Origin: a virus
Virus record (IMG/VR): IMGVR_UViG_3300027970_000710
Coordinates: 1-37,401 of that record
DNA length: 37,401 nucleotides
Reading direction: 5' to 3' (one strand)
The notes beneath the pieces are model-generated. The model was not told the DNA's origin. It did not search any database and was given only the letters and a program-made list of their open reading frames with translations. Positions 31,012-37,356 of the stretch are shown here, piece after piece (within the stretch, counting starts at the first letter, position 1; every line of letters starts with the position of its first letter). The translations under genes were made by a program, and so were the position numbers.

Positions 31012-31464
31012 ATGCTTAGCATATTAGCTCCGATATTGTTTGCCTTAGTTCCACAAAAGGATACCACGTCTGTAAAAATACATACTCATAACTATACTCA
31101 AGTTAAAAAAATTGGGGATAGAGATCCTCTATTCGGAGTTAAAGAAAATATTGAAGAATTACTAATTGAGAAAGGGTATACCCCAGTTGATTCTGGATAC
31201 GGACTAGATGTTCATGTCTCTATTGATAGTGTCTATTCACCGCAGGAATTAATTAATATTGCAGGGTTGCAGTGGTTACGTAAAGATTACATAGTAGAAA
31301 CTACTATTTGTATTGGATCAGGTTGTTTTAAGGGCAGAGGTGAAAGAAAAACTTTCATTTTCGCTATGTTTTTAACTGTTGAGAATAATGAAATTCCTTT
31401 AAATAGGAAAGCATTCTCAAAAGCATTACAAGAAGCACTAACTAAAACAACTAAACAATTCTAA
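31012..31464 (+). CDS. Exported or membrane-anchored hypothetical protein
   Basis: A 150-residue protein with a short hydrophobic N-terminus (LSILAPILFALVPQ), a weak signal peptide or anchor. The mature part contains GVKENIEELLIEKGYTPVD, which looks like a small alpha/beta lipoprotein domain of the kind that pairs with CsgG-like or DUF4136-like periplasmic proteins (helix ELLIEKGY, strand LDVHVSID), a Cys pair (CIGSGC, 103-108), and FIFAMFLTVENN. The C-terminal helix KAFSKALQEALTKTT also has the flavour of the CsgG-like C-terminus. I cannot assign it. It is two bases from the holin-like gene. Confidence 0.55.
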   Translation: MLSILAPILFALVPQKDTTSVKIHTHNYTQVKKIGDRDPLFGVKENIEELLIEKGYTPVDSGYGLDVHVSIDSVYSPQELINIAGLQWLRKDYIVETTICIGSGCFKGRGERKTFIFAMFLTVENNEIPLNRKAFSKALQEALTKTTKQF

Positions 31465-31465
31465 T

Positions 31466-31726
31466 ATGAAAAAATTTTTCACACAATTATTTGACGACAA
31501 CAACACAATCAACGAAAAGAGTGTTGTGGGCTTTATTGCATTCATAATGCTCTGCCTTGCTTTCCTAGTAGATGTAATTACAGGCTACTTTGGAAAAGAG
31601 TTTGTAGTCAACAAGCTTGTCTTTGAAGGCTTTATGGTACTAGTTTTAGGATCATTCGGAATAGCTTCAGTGGACAAGTGGATCAACAAAAAGAAATCAA
31701 CAGACGAAGATAAAAACGAAGGTTAA
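31466..31726 (+). CDS. Holin-like small membrane protein
   Basis: Eighty-six residues with two hydrophobic helices (VVGFIAFIMLCLAFLVDVI, 20-38; LVFEGFMVLVLGSFGIASVD, 51-70) and a highly charged C-terminal tail (KKKSTDEDKNEG). This is the class II holin layout. It starts one base after the upstream stop and ends two bases before the GH19 endolysin gene, the normal holin position. I give it as the best candidate for timing lysis; the gene at 32950 is a second candidate. Confidence 0.65.
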   Translation: MKKFFTQLFDDNNTINEKSVVGFIAFIMLCLAFLVDVITGYFGKEFVVNKLVFEGFMVLVLGSFGIASVDKWINKKKSTDEDKNEG

Positions 31727-31728
31727 TT

Positions 31729-32559
31729 ATGTTACTAAAAAAAGGAGACAACAACGAAGACGTTAGAAAATTACAAATCAAACTAGGTGTAGACCCAGTT
31801 GGTAATTTTGGACCAAAAACAGAAGAAGCAGTTAAGGCTTGGCAAAGAGCAAATGGATTAGAAGATGACGGCGTAGTAGGAGACGGAACATGGAATAAGA
31901 TGTTCGGGACAACTCCAGCACCTACAGCTACTCCAGCTCCAACCACAATCTTAGTTTCTTCATTTAAACTTGATAAACTAAAAGGGCACATCCCTGATTC
32001 TGTAATAGCAGCAATCCCTGATACGGCAGCTAAATTTAATATCACAAACGTTCTACGTTTGGCTCACTTCCTTGCACAGGCAGGGCATGAATCAGGACAA
32101 TTTAAAGCCACTCAAGAAAATTTAAATTATTCATCAAAAGGCTTATTAGGCATCTTTCCAAGATACTTTAATGCTGCTACTGCTGAACAATATGCTCGTA
32201 AACCTGAAATGATTGCTTCTAAAGTTTATGGAAGTAGAATGGGTAATGGAGCCGAGGCTACTAAAGAAGGTTACAGATTTAGAGGGAGAGGTTATATCCA
32301 ATTAACCGGTAAAGACAACTACACACAATTTGATAAAGCAGTCCCAGAAGACATTCTAGCTAATCCAGATTTAGTGGCAGGCAAGTATGCCTTAATGTCA
32401 GCTGCCTGGTTCTTTGATAAAAATAAATTATGGGGTATTTGCGATAGGGGAGCGGATCAAGCTACAATAACAGCAGTTACAAAAAGAGTAAATGGTGGAA
32501 CAATTGGATTACCTGATCGTATTAAACATTTCAACGAATATTATAATTTATTAAAATAA
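31729..32559 (+). CDS. Endolysin: peptidoglycan-binding domain plus GH19 lysozyme/chitinase-like domain
   Basis: A 276-residue protein without a signal peptide, thus dependent on a holin. Residues 3-60 form a PG-binding_1 domain (DNNEDVRKLQIKLG, AVKAWQRANGLEDDG, TWNKMFG). A Thr/Pro/Ala linker (61-73) leads to a GH19 domain: LAHFLAQAGHESGQF with catalytic Glu121, ATQENLNYSSKGL with Glu130, RFRGRGYIQLTGKDNYTQF, LMSAAWFFDKNKL and VTKRVNGGTIGLPDR. GH19 phage enzymes cut the glycan strands of peptidoglycan. The order PGBD-linker-GH19, and the flanking holin-type genes, support a lysis role. It ends with a one-base overlap (TAATGA) with the next gene. Confidence 0.9.
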   Translation: MLLKKGDNNEDVRKLQIKLGVDPVGNFGPKTEEAVKAWQRANGLEDDGVVGDGTWNKMFGTTPAPTATPAPTTILVSSFKLDKLKGHIPDSVIAAIPDTAAKFNITNVLRLAHFLAQAGHESGQFKATQENLNYSSKGLLGIFPRYFNAATAEQYARKPEMIASKVYGSRMGNGAEATKEGYRFRGRGYIQLTGKDNYTQFDKAVPEDILANPDLVAGKYALMSAAWFFDKNKLWGICDRGADQATITAVTKRVNGGTIGLPDRIKHFNEYYNLLK

Positions 32560-32936
32560 TGAGCCAATTTCAATTAAAAGAAAAACAGGGGTACATTTAT
32601 GTAGGTGAATACTTTCACAAGTTTGGTGGTACAGTACCTTCAGAGAAGAAAATAGGTAAAATAGATGACCTATTAAAAATACCTCAAATAGACGACCATG
32701 CATTCAGTCTAGACTTTCATACCCCGGATATTTACCTTGTTGATGATATGGATATGCTTTACACAGCACTAACTGTCCTACTAAGTCATGATGTTATTAG
32801 AGAAGATTGGTTTGCAGACAGCGACAATGACTTAAAAGACCGAGTGGCTAGCTTTATGAAAGCATTAGGGTATACTGAAATTGCGGATGTGGATGGAGAC
32901 GGAATCCCAGACCATCTAGATGATACTATAGGCTAA
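32559..32936 (+). CDS. Hypothetical protein with calcium-loop motif, in the lysis cluster
   Basis: A 125-residue soluble protein starting on the endolysin stop codon. No membrane segment. Residues 1-60 contain YIYVGEYFHKFGGTVPS, an alpha/beta region of unknown fold; the end has DVDGDGIPDHLDD (109-121), a D-x-D-x-D-G calcium loop of the type-3 thrombospondin/EF-hand kind. Coupled to both lysis neighbours. Function unknown; the Ca motif is the only recognisable part. Confidence 0.6.
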   Translation: MSQFQLKEKQGYIYVGEYFHKFGGTVPSEKKIGKIDDLLKIPQIDDHAFSLDFHTPDIYLVDDMDMLYTALTVLLSHDVIREDWFADSDNDLKDRVASFMKALGYTEIADVDGDGIPDHLDDTIG

Positions 32937-32949
32937 TAAGACAACAAAA

Positions 32950-33363
32950 ATGAAAACCACCATACTAGCAACTACAGCAGTTCTTTCCTTTATCTGCACT
33001 TACTTTTTAAATTTAGCTATGGATAATGCTGATCAATACCTAGCAATTGTTGCTGTAATCTTTATGGATGGTTTTTTTGGAATTATTGCAGGAGTAAAAC
33101 GGGAAGGATTTAAAACCTACAAAGCAATTAAAGTATTAAAAACTTTAGTTGCCTGGATCATAACTTTAACAGTCTTATTGATGGTTGAGCAGGGCTTCAA
33201 AGGTACAGCCTGGTTATCAGAAACAATCCTAATACCTCTAATAGTCTTCCAGCTTATAAGCTCTCTAAAAAATGCTGCCGATGGAGGATTCGTAAAGAAC
33301 GAACTGCTGGTACAGATACTACAAAAAATAGATCAACATAAAACAAACGAAGGCAAGAATTAA
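32950..33363 (+). CDS. Phage holin family protein (holin_4/BhlA-like membrane protein)
   Basis: A 137-residue membrane protein. TM1 TTILATTAVLSFICTYFLNL (3-22), TM2 YLAIVAVIFMDGFFGIIAG (30-48) followed by KREGFKTYKAIKVLKTLVAW, TM3 IITLTVLLMVEQG, and TM4 ILIPLIVFQLISSL. The segment 'D..fGi.ag.k....s.ka...l.k...' is characteristic of the holin_4_1 family. It ends in a charged tail. It follows the calcium-loop gene by 13 bases. A terminator overlaps its stop codon, so this closes the lysis operon. Confidence 0.72.
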   Translation: MKTTILATTAVLSFICTYFLNLAMDNADQYLAIVAVIFMDGFFGIIAGVKREGFKTYKAIKVLKTLVAWIITLTVLLMVEQGFKGTAWLSETILIPLIVFQLISSLKNAADGGFVKNELLVQILQKIDQHKTNEGKN

Positions 33364-33376
33364 CTTGCCTTTTTTT
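33351..33376 (+). terminator. Intrinsic terminator closing the lysis operon
   Basis: AGGCAAG (33351-33357) pairs perfectly with CTTGCCT (33364-33370); the six-base loop contains the TAA stop codon; T7 tail. It partly coincides with the TTGC element of the next promoter. Confidence 0.8.
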
Positions 33377-33395
33377 ATCTCTGTGCATATCTTTA
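33365..33395 (+). promoter_or_regulatory. Host-like promoter TTGC-N19-TATCTTTA
   Basis: TTGC 33365-33368 lies in the terminator's right arm; TATCTTTA 33388-33395 is four bases before ATG 33400, giving a leaderless or nearly leaderless transcript. Confidence 0.65.
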
Positions 33396-33399
33396 GTGT

Positions 33400-34509
33400 A
33401 TGGGTAAAAAACTATTTCCTTACATTATAGCATTATCGGCTTTAGCAGTCTCTGCTTCGGCCGGTTTTTATTCTGTATCCGGGTTAATGAAATTATTCGC
33501 CGGAGCAGCATTCGCAGTTGGAATCATGGCTGGTTCTTTAGAAGTATCTAAGCTAGTGATTGCATCTCTACTTTACCAATATTGGGACAGTCTAAATAAG
33601 GTTCTAAGAACCTATCTAACCATTGCAGCCTTTGTATTAATACTAATAACCTCGGCTGGTATTTATGGATTTTTATCGTCTGCTTACCAAGAGACTGCAA
33701 ATAAGGATCAAATGACCACCCAGCAGATCACTGCTTTAGAATCTAAGAAGAAATTATTTGAAGATACTAGGGAGAATCTTTTAAAGGAAAAGCAATCCTT
33801 GTCTGAATTACGGGGTATGTTATCTAAAAGTTCTACTAACCAGTATACAGACAGCAGAGGGAACCTAGTGGTCAGATCTAATAATGCAAGTTACAAGCAG
33901 ATAGAATCAGCATCTAAATCAGATGAGAAACTTTCTAGTAAACTTGATATAGTAAATGATTCAATCTTCTCGATTGAGAATAAAATACTTCAAGTTAAAA
34001 CAAACTCAACAGCATCCTCTGAATTAGGCCCTCTAAAATACCTGTCTGGATTGACCGGGTATCCTATGGATAAAATTATCAACTGGTTCTTACTTGTCAT
34101 TATTTTTGTATTTGATCCTTTAGCTATTGCTTTAGTCATTGCAGCAAACTTTGCTTTCAAGCATAAAGAACAACTAGAAGATGAGGAAATAGATATTCCA
34201 GAAAAAGATTGGATTGAAGACTGGGATGAGACTATAGGAGACGGGCTGGAGGACTTAGAAGAAGAGCCTGCTGAAGAATATGAAGAAACTTTAGAAGAAC
34301 AGGCCAAACAGGCGGATTGGGAAATTCAAGATGAAGATAAAGAACCTTATGAAGTTTATACCGGCCCGCAGGAACCTGAACTTACCCCGCTTGAACAAGA
34401 GATCCAGGCGATAAACAACGAGAGGAATCTTTCGGAGTGGAAGAAAAAACAGCTCATACAAGAAAAAATATACCAGGCTAGTAAAAATCCCGAAGGGAAA
34501 GTATACTAA
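33400..34509 (+). CDS. Multi-pass membrane protein with coiled coil and acidic tail
   Basis: A 369-residue protein. Hydrophobic segments lie at about 7-25 and 30-58, 70-92 (LTIAAFVLILITSAGIYGFL) and 225-250 (NWFLLVIIFVFDPLAIALV). A helical region between (100-200: TQQITALESKKKLFEDTREN and similar) should lie on one side of the membrane as coiled coil. Residues ~258-320 are very acidic (DLEEEPAEEYEETLEEQ), the tail is polar. It resembles uncharacterised membrane proteins of T4-like phages of marine hosts. Could be an early host-takeover or exclusion factor, as it has its own host-like promoter behind a terminator; no family function known to me. Confidence 0.65.
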   Translation: MGKKLFPYIIALSALAVSASAGFYSVSGLMKLFAGAAFAVGIMAGSLEVSKLVIASLLYQYWDSLNKVLRTYLTIAAFVLILITSAGIYGFLSSAYQETANKDQMTTQQITALESKKKLFEDTRENLLKEKQSLSELRGMLSKSSTNQYTDSRGNLVVRSNNASYKQIESASKSDEKLSSKLDIVNDSIFSIENKILQVKTNSTASSELGPLKYLSGLTGYPMDKIINWFLLVIIFVFDPLAIALVIAANFAFKHKEQLEDEEIDIPEKDWIEDWDETIGDGLEDLEEEPAEEYEETLEEQAKQADWEIQDEDKEPYEVYTGPQEPELTPLEQEIQAINNERNLSEWKKKQLIQEKIYQASKNPEGKVY

Positions 34510-34512
34510 CAG

Positions 34513-34543
34513 TTGCTTTTCAAAATTATAATTCGTACCTTTA
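34513..34543 (+). promoter_or_regulatory. Host-like promoter TTGC-N19-TACCTTTA
   Basis: TTGC 34513-34516, TACCTTTA 34536-34543, four bases before the ATG at 34548. It drives a run of small early-type genes. Confidence 0.6.
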
Positions 34544-34547
34544 GGTT

Positions 34548-34679
34548 ATGTTAGAGGCAGTTAAACATACTTTAGGAATGTGTGGGGAGCATTGGCATCC
34601 AAATATTTTTACTTTATTAGCAGCAGGAGTTGGAAGTCTGCCAGGAATTTCGTATATTAGATATAAGTTAAAAAAATAA
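34548..34679 (+). CDS. Microprotein, 43 aa
   Basis: The frame codes for 43 residues: MLEAVKHTLGMCGEHWHPN, then a hydrophobic stretch IFTLLAAGVGSLPGI and a basic end RYKLKK. Its promoter lies only four bases upstream, so translation from the 5' end is likely. It may be a membrane-bound host-takeover peptide. The last codons and stop are part of a 26-bp direct repeat. Too short for family assignment. Confidence 0.5.
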   Translation: MLEAVKHTLGMCGEHWHPNIFTLLAAGVGSLPGISYIRYKLKK

Positions 34680-34688
34680 AAGTTATGA
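34663..34688 (+). repeat. 26-bp direct repeat, copy 1
   Basis: Identical to 34737-34762, 74 bases away. It codes KLKK-stop of the 43-aa protein and then the AAGTTATGA start region of the next. This suggests the 22-aa gene arose or was inserted by recombination at this short homology. Confidence 0.8.
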
Positions 34689-34753
34689 CAGTACTATTGT
34701 TGTTAGTTGTAATATTGTACCTCGGTGCAATTAATGATAAGTTAAAAAAATAA
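34685..34753 (+). CDS. Microprotein, 22 aa, single hydrophobic helix
   Basis: The 22 residues are MTVLLLLVVILYLGAINDKL plus KK: one hydrophobic helix of ~13 residues and a basic tail ending in the same KLKK as the preceding microprotein. The start has the same AAGTTATG context as other early genes. Whether it is translated is uncertain; the repeated start/stop unit makes it plausible. Confidence 0.35.
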   Translation: MTVLLLLVVILYLGAINDKLKK

Positions 34754-34762
34754 AAGTTATGA
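34737..34762 (+). repeat. 26-bp direct repeat, copy 2
   Basis: Second copy; it joins the end of the 22-aa ORF to the start codon (34759) of the next gene. Confidence 0.8.
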
Positions 34763-35112
34763 TAAATACATTCTCCTATTCAATTGCAGAGACGGAATGT
34801 CTCGTTTTTAGAACCGAATTAGATTGCTTTCATGTATTCAGTAAACACGAAAGTACTCAGGAATCCCACATTGCATCCTACAAAGGCGGTAAGTGGATCT
34901 TTGAAAACATGCAGCAAAGACAGTTCTTCTTCTTATTGTTCGAACAGTATAAAGCCCAGTTCGGTAAAGCAGTTAAAGCCTATAATAGAAGCTTGAAAGA
35001 GAAACCCCACCTGTATGAATTTAGATGTTTAAGAAGCAGGTTCTCTTTAAAGATTAGCAGGGTTAAACGCAGTCTTTGGCAATCAATGTATAATACGTTT
35101 TATGCTAGGTAA
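34759..35112 (+). CDS. Hypothetical basic protein
   Basis: A 117-residue soluble protein with many aromatics and Cys (ETECLVFRTELDCFHVFSKH) and a basic helical second half (FGKAVKAYNRSLKEK; SRFSLKISRVKRSLWQSM). No motif known to me; the basic part may bind nucleic acid. It belongs to the small-gene run behind the 34513 promoter and ends 14 bases before the SGNH hydrolase gene. Confidence 0.55.
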   Translation: MINTFSYSIAETECLVFRTELDCFHVFSKHESTQESHIASYKGGKWIFENMQQRQFFFLLFEQYKAQFGKAVKAYNRSLKEKPHLYEFRCLRSRFSLKISRVKRSLWQSMYNTFYAR

Positions 35113-35126
35113 TAAATAAAAAAGCA

Positions 35127-35804
35127 ATGAATATAAAAGATGGATTAGCACTAGCTGCTGGAAGTTTAATGATTGGGTGGATGTTGGTACATGCCAAGCC
35201 AGACACAATTAAAATGCCATTACTGGCAGTAGATACTGTAGTAGTGGATACATTAATAGAAATTAACGTTAAAAATAAAACAGCTCTCTTTATAGGAGAC
35301 TCTCATACGGCAAACCACCAATTTGGATGGCAAAAAATACTAAGCCAACAAGTTGGATTTACATATGGTAATGTTTCCATAGGGGGTAAAACAACCTCTT
35401 GGATGTTGAATATGGCCGTCTATAAAATGAATAAAGACATTGATTATTGTTTTATATACGGGGGTGCAAATGATATGTACTCCAATAATATAAAACCTAT
35501 AGATGCGGTAGAGAACATTAGAGCAATTGCTAGGTTGGCCAAACACCATGGTGTAAAATGTATTGTGTTAACCGGGTTTGATGCTGGGAAATGCACTATA
35601 ACTAGCAACAAAAAATATGCTGGAAGATATGCCGAATTCCAGAGAATTTTATTGCAGGAGGGGATTCCAGGGGCCACTGTGGTGGATACTAGAGTAGTTA
35701 CAAGAACGGATTGCTGGGATGGTTTATGCCATATGACCCCAGCCGGACATAAAAAAGTTGCAGAAAAAGTAATCTCAGATTTAAATTTTGTAGTCCTAAA
35801 ATAA
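35127..35804 (+). CDS. SGNH/GDSL-family hydrolase with N-terminal membrane anchor
   Basis: A 225-residue protein. The N-terminus (GLALAAGSLMIGWMLVH, 6-22) is a signal peptide or anchor. SGNH blocks follow: ALFIGDSHTANH with nucleophile Ser59 (block I), NVSIGGKTTSW with Gly (block II), CFIYGGANDMY with Asn115 (block III), and WDGLCHMTPAGHK with Asp198 and His202 (block V). These enzymes remove acetyl or other ester groups from lipids, glycans or peptidoglycan. Location in the periplasm suggests de-acetylation of an envelope polymer; in phages such activities change O-antigen or capsule receptors. Substrate not determinable. A terminator follows at 35837. Confidence 0.75.
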   Translation: MNIKDGLALAAGSLMIGWMLVHAKPDTIKMPLLAVDTVVVDTLIEINVKNKTALFIGDSHTANHQFGWQKILSQQVGFTYGNVSIGGKTTSWMLNMAVYKMNKDIDYCFIYGGANDMYSNNIKPIDAVENIRAIARLAKHHGVKCIVLTGFDAGKCTITSNKKYAGRYAEFQRILLQEGIPGATVVDTRVVTRTDCWDGLCHMTPAGHKKVAEKVISDLNFVVLK

Positions 35805-35836
35805 ACTACATAGTGGTCTCAAATACAAAAAAGCAG

Positions 35837-35864
35837 AAAAGGCTTGCTTCGTTGAGCCTTTTTT
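35837..35864 (+). terminator. Intrinsic terminator after the SGNH gene
   Basis: AAAAGGCT (35837-35844) pairs with AGCCTTTT (35855-35862), ten-base loop, T6. Its left arm end and loop contain the TTGC of the next promoter. Confidence 0.75.
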
Positions 35865-35874
35865 CGTATATTTA
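35844..35874 (+). promoter_or_regulatory. Host-like promoter TTGC-N19-TATATTTA
   Basis: TTGC 35844-35847, TATATTTA 35867-35874, followed by a 16-codon ORF at 35883. It probably belonged originally to the metallophosphoesterase gene now at 36618, separated from it by the GIY-YIG gene. Confidence 0.6.
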
Positions 35875-35882
35875 TATTAAGT

Positions 35883-35933
35883 ATGAGAATTAAAATGAGA
35901 ATAACATTTTTACGTAATGTAGACTATTTATAA
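35883..35933 (+). pseudogene. Possible relic of the original 5' end of the metallophosphoesterase gene
   Basis: A 16-codon frame MRIKMRITFLRNVDYL-stop right after the promoter. Its KMRITFL resembles KLRITLI at residues 3-9 of the metallophosphoesterase at 36618. The stop codon TAA is the end of the late box of the GIY-YIG gene. It could be the remnant start left behind when that gene inserted; the similarity is short, so this is tentative. Confidence 0.25.
35925..35933 (+). promoter_or_regulatory. TATTTATAA motif before the GIY-YIG gene
   Basis: Twenty bases before ATG 35954. Unlike the other four endonuclease genes I see no convincing inverted repeat around it. Confidence 0.45.
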
Positions 35934-35953
35934 TAAAGTAATACACACTCTAG

Positions 35954-36625
35954 ATGGTAATTTACAAAACACTAAACATACTAAACGGAAAATATTATAT
36001 AGGAATGGATACTAAAAACGATCCAACCTACCTAGGGTCTGGCACACTGTTGAATCAAGCAATAAAAAAATACGGCAGAGACTCTTTTAAGAAAATAATT
36101 CTAGAAGAATGTACTTCGGTAGAGCAATTAAGAGAGCAGGAAAAATACTGGATAGCTACCTACAATGCATGTAGCGATAGGGAAAGTTACAATATAGCAA
36201 CAGGTGGAACAGGAGGGGATACCTTTACCTACAACCCGGGAAAGGAAGTAATAAGAGAAAAACTACAAGCAAGAACGCATACAGAAGCTACTAAGAAAAA
36301 GATTAGTGACAATAATTGGCAAAAGAAGCACGGTGGGTCGAGGCTAGGAACAAAATGGTCAGAGAGCCAAAGAAAAACAATGGAGGAATATTGGAAAACT
36401 AATCACCCAAGGAAAGGTAAAACACACTCCGAAGAGACTAAGAAAAAAATTAGCGAAACCAAAAAAGGTACAAAACTTTCAGAACAGACTAGAGAAAAAA
36501 TGAGAATATCAGCAAATAAAGGAGGCACGCAAGCTAAAATAACATGCCCACACTGTAAGAAACAAGGTGGAAATACAATGTATAGATGGCATTTTAATAA
36601 CTGTAAAAGTAAACAAAATGACTAA
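35954..36625 (+). CDS. Free-standing GIY-YIG homing endonuclease
   Basis: A 223-residue protein. The GIY-YIG domain starts VIYKTLNILNGKYYIGMDTK, with Y-L-G-S-G at 25-29, the KKYGRDSFKKIILEE segment and the catalytic Glu in REQEKYWI. NUMOD3-like repeats fill the middle (TEATKKKISDNNW; KTHSEETKKKISETKKG; LSEQTREKMRISANKGG). The C-terminus has CPHC-x12-HFNNC, a zinc-finger-like module closely similar to that of the HNH enzyme at 12987, showing domain exchange between nuclease classes. It ends by overlapping the metallophosphoesterase start by eight bases. Late box upstream. Typical T4-like mobile gene of the seg class. Confidence 0.87.
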   Translation: MVIYKTLNILNGKYYIGMDTKNDPTYLGSGTLLNQAIKKYGRDSFKKIILEECTSVEQLREQEKYWIATYNACSDRESYNIATGGTGGDTFTYNPGKEVIREKLQARTHTEATKKKISDNNWQKKHGGSRLGTKWSESQRKTMEEYWKTNHPRKGKTHSEETKKKISETKKGTKLSEQTREKMRISANKGGTQAKITCPHCKKQGGNTMYRWHFNNCKSKQND

Positions 36626-37319
36626 GCTACGCATCACACTCATCTCAGATACGCATAATAAACATAAGCAAGTAACCCACCACCTACCGGGGGGAGACTT
36701 ATTAATTCACGCCGGCGACTCTACCTCAAGAGGATACAAGCATGAAATCCAGGAGTTTTGTAAGTGGTATGATGGTTTAAACAACTACACCCGTAAAGTC
36801 TTCATCGCCGGTAATCATGACTGGGGCTTCCAAGACAACCCTCAAGAGACCTTGGAGATCGTTAATTTCTATAAGAATATTGATTACCTACAGGACAGTA
36901 TGTTCTTGCTCGGTGATGACTATGAGAGTGGTGTTAAGATCTGGGGCAGTCCCTGGCAGCCGGAATTTCACAACTGGGCTTTCAATCTCCCCAAACACGG
37001 AGATCAATTAGCAGAAGTATGGCAGAAAATTCCTACGGATGTGGATATTCTAGTGACCCATGGCCCGGCTTGCGGGTATTTAGACTGTGTCACCGGGCAG
37101 TATGATAATCTAGGCTGTGAGTTACTAACAGAAAGAATCAAGGAGATCAAACCTAAGATACATGTCTGCGGTCATATTCACACCGGGTACGGGTATACTT
37201 TTGACGGTAATACGCACTTCTTTAATGCAGCAGTCCTTAATGAGCAGTATGTTTATGCCCAGAAACCGCTGACTATTGACTGGGATCCTATAGAAAATAA
37301 AGTTGTTTTCCTAGATTAA
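36618..37319 (+). CDS. Calcineurin-like metallophosphoesterase (MPPED-type)
   Basis: A 233-residue protein with all metal motifs: LISDTHNKH (Asp11, His13), LIHAGDSTSRG (Asp34), FIAGNHDWG (Asn66, His67), VTHGPACGYLD, and HVCGHIHTGYG. The inserted WGSPWQPEFHNWAF segment (~120) is typical of the MPPED1/2-like subfamily of single-domain phosphodiesterases. Substrate unknown (cyclic nucleotides are possible). I choose ATG 36618 (MTKLRI), as the longer frame from 36567 would lie inside the GIY-YIG gene. This differs from the LpxH-like enzyme at 23426. Followed directly by a host-like promoter. Confidence 0.82.
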   Translation: MTKLRITLISDTHNKHKQVTHHLPGGDLLIHAGDSTSRGYKHEIQEFCKWYDGLNNYTRKVFIAGNHDWGFQDNPQETLEIVNFYKNIDYLQDSMFLLGDDYESGVKIWGSPWQPEFHNWAFNLPKHGDQLAEVWQKIPTDVDILVTHGPACGYLDCVTGQYDNLGCELLTERIKEIKPKIHVCGHIHTGYGYTFDGNTHFFNAAVLNEQYVYAQKPLTIDWDPIENKVVFLD

Positions 37320-37333
37320 AGTTCGTATCTTTA
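37303..37333 (+). promoter_or_regulatory. Host-like promoter TTGT-N19-TATCTTTA
   Basis: TTGT 37303-37306 inside the end of the phosphoesterase gene; TATCTTTA 37326-37333 preceded by TTCG. The leader contains AAGTTATG with the start codon at 37357. Confidence 0.65.
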
Positions 37334-37356
37334 GAGTATAGAAATAAATACAAGTT

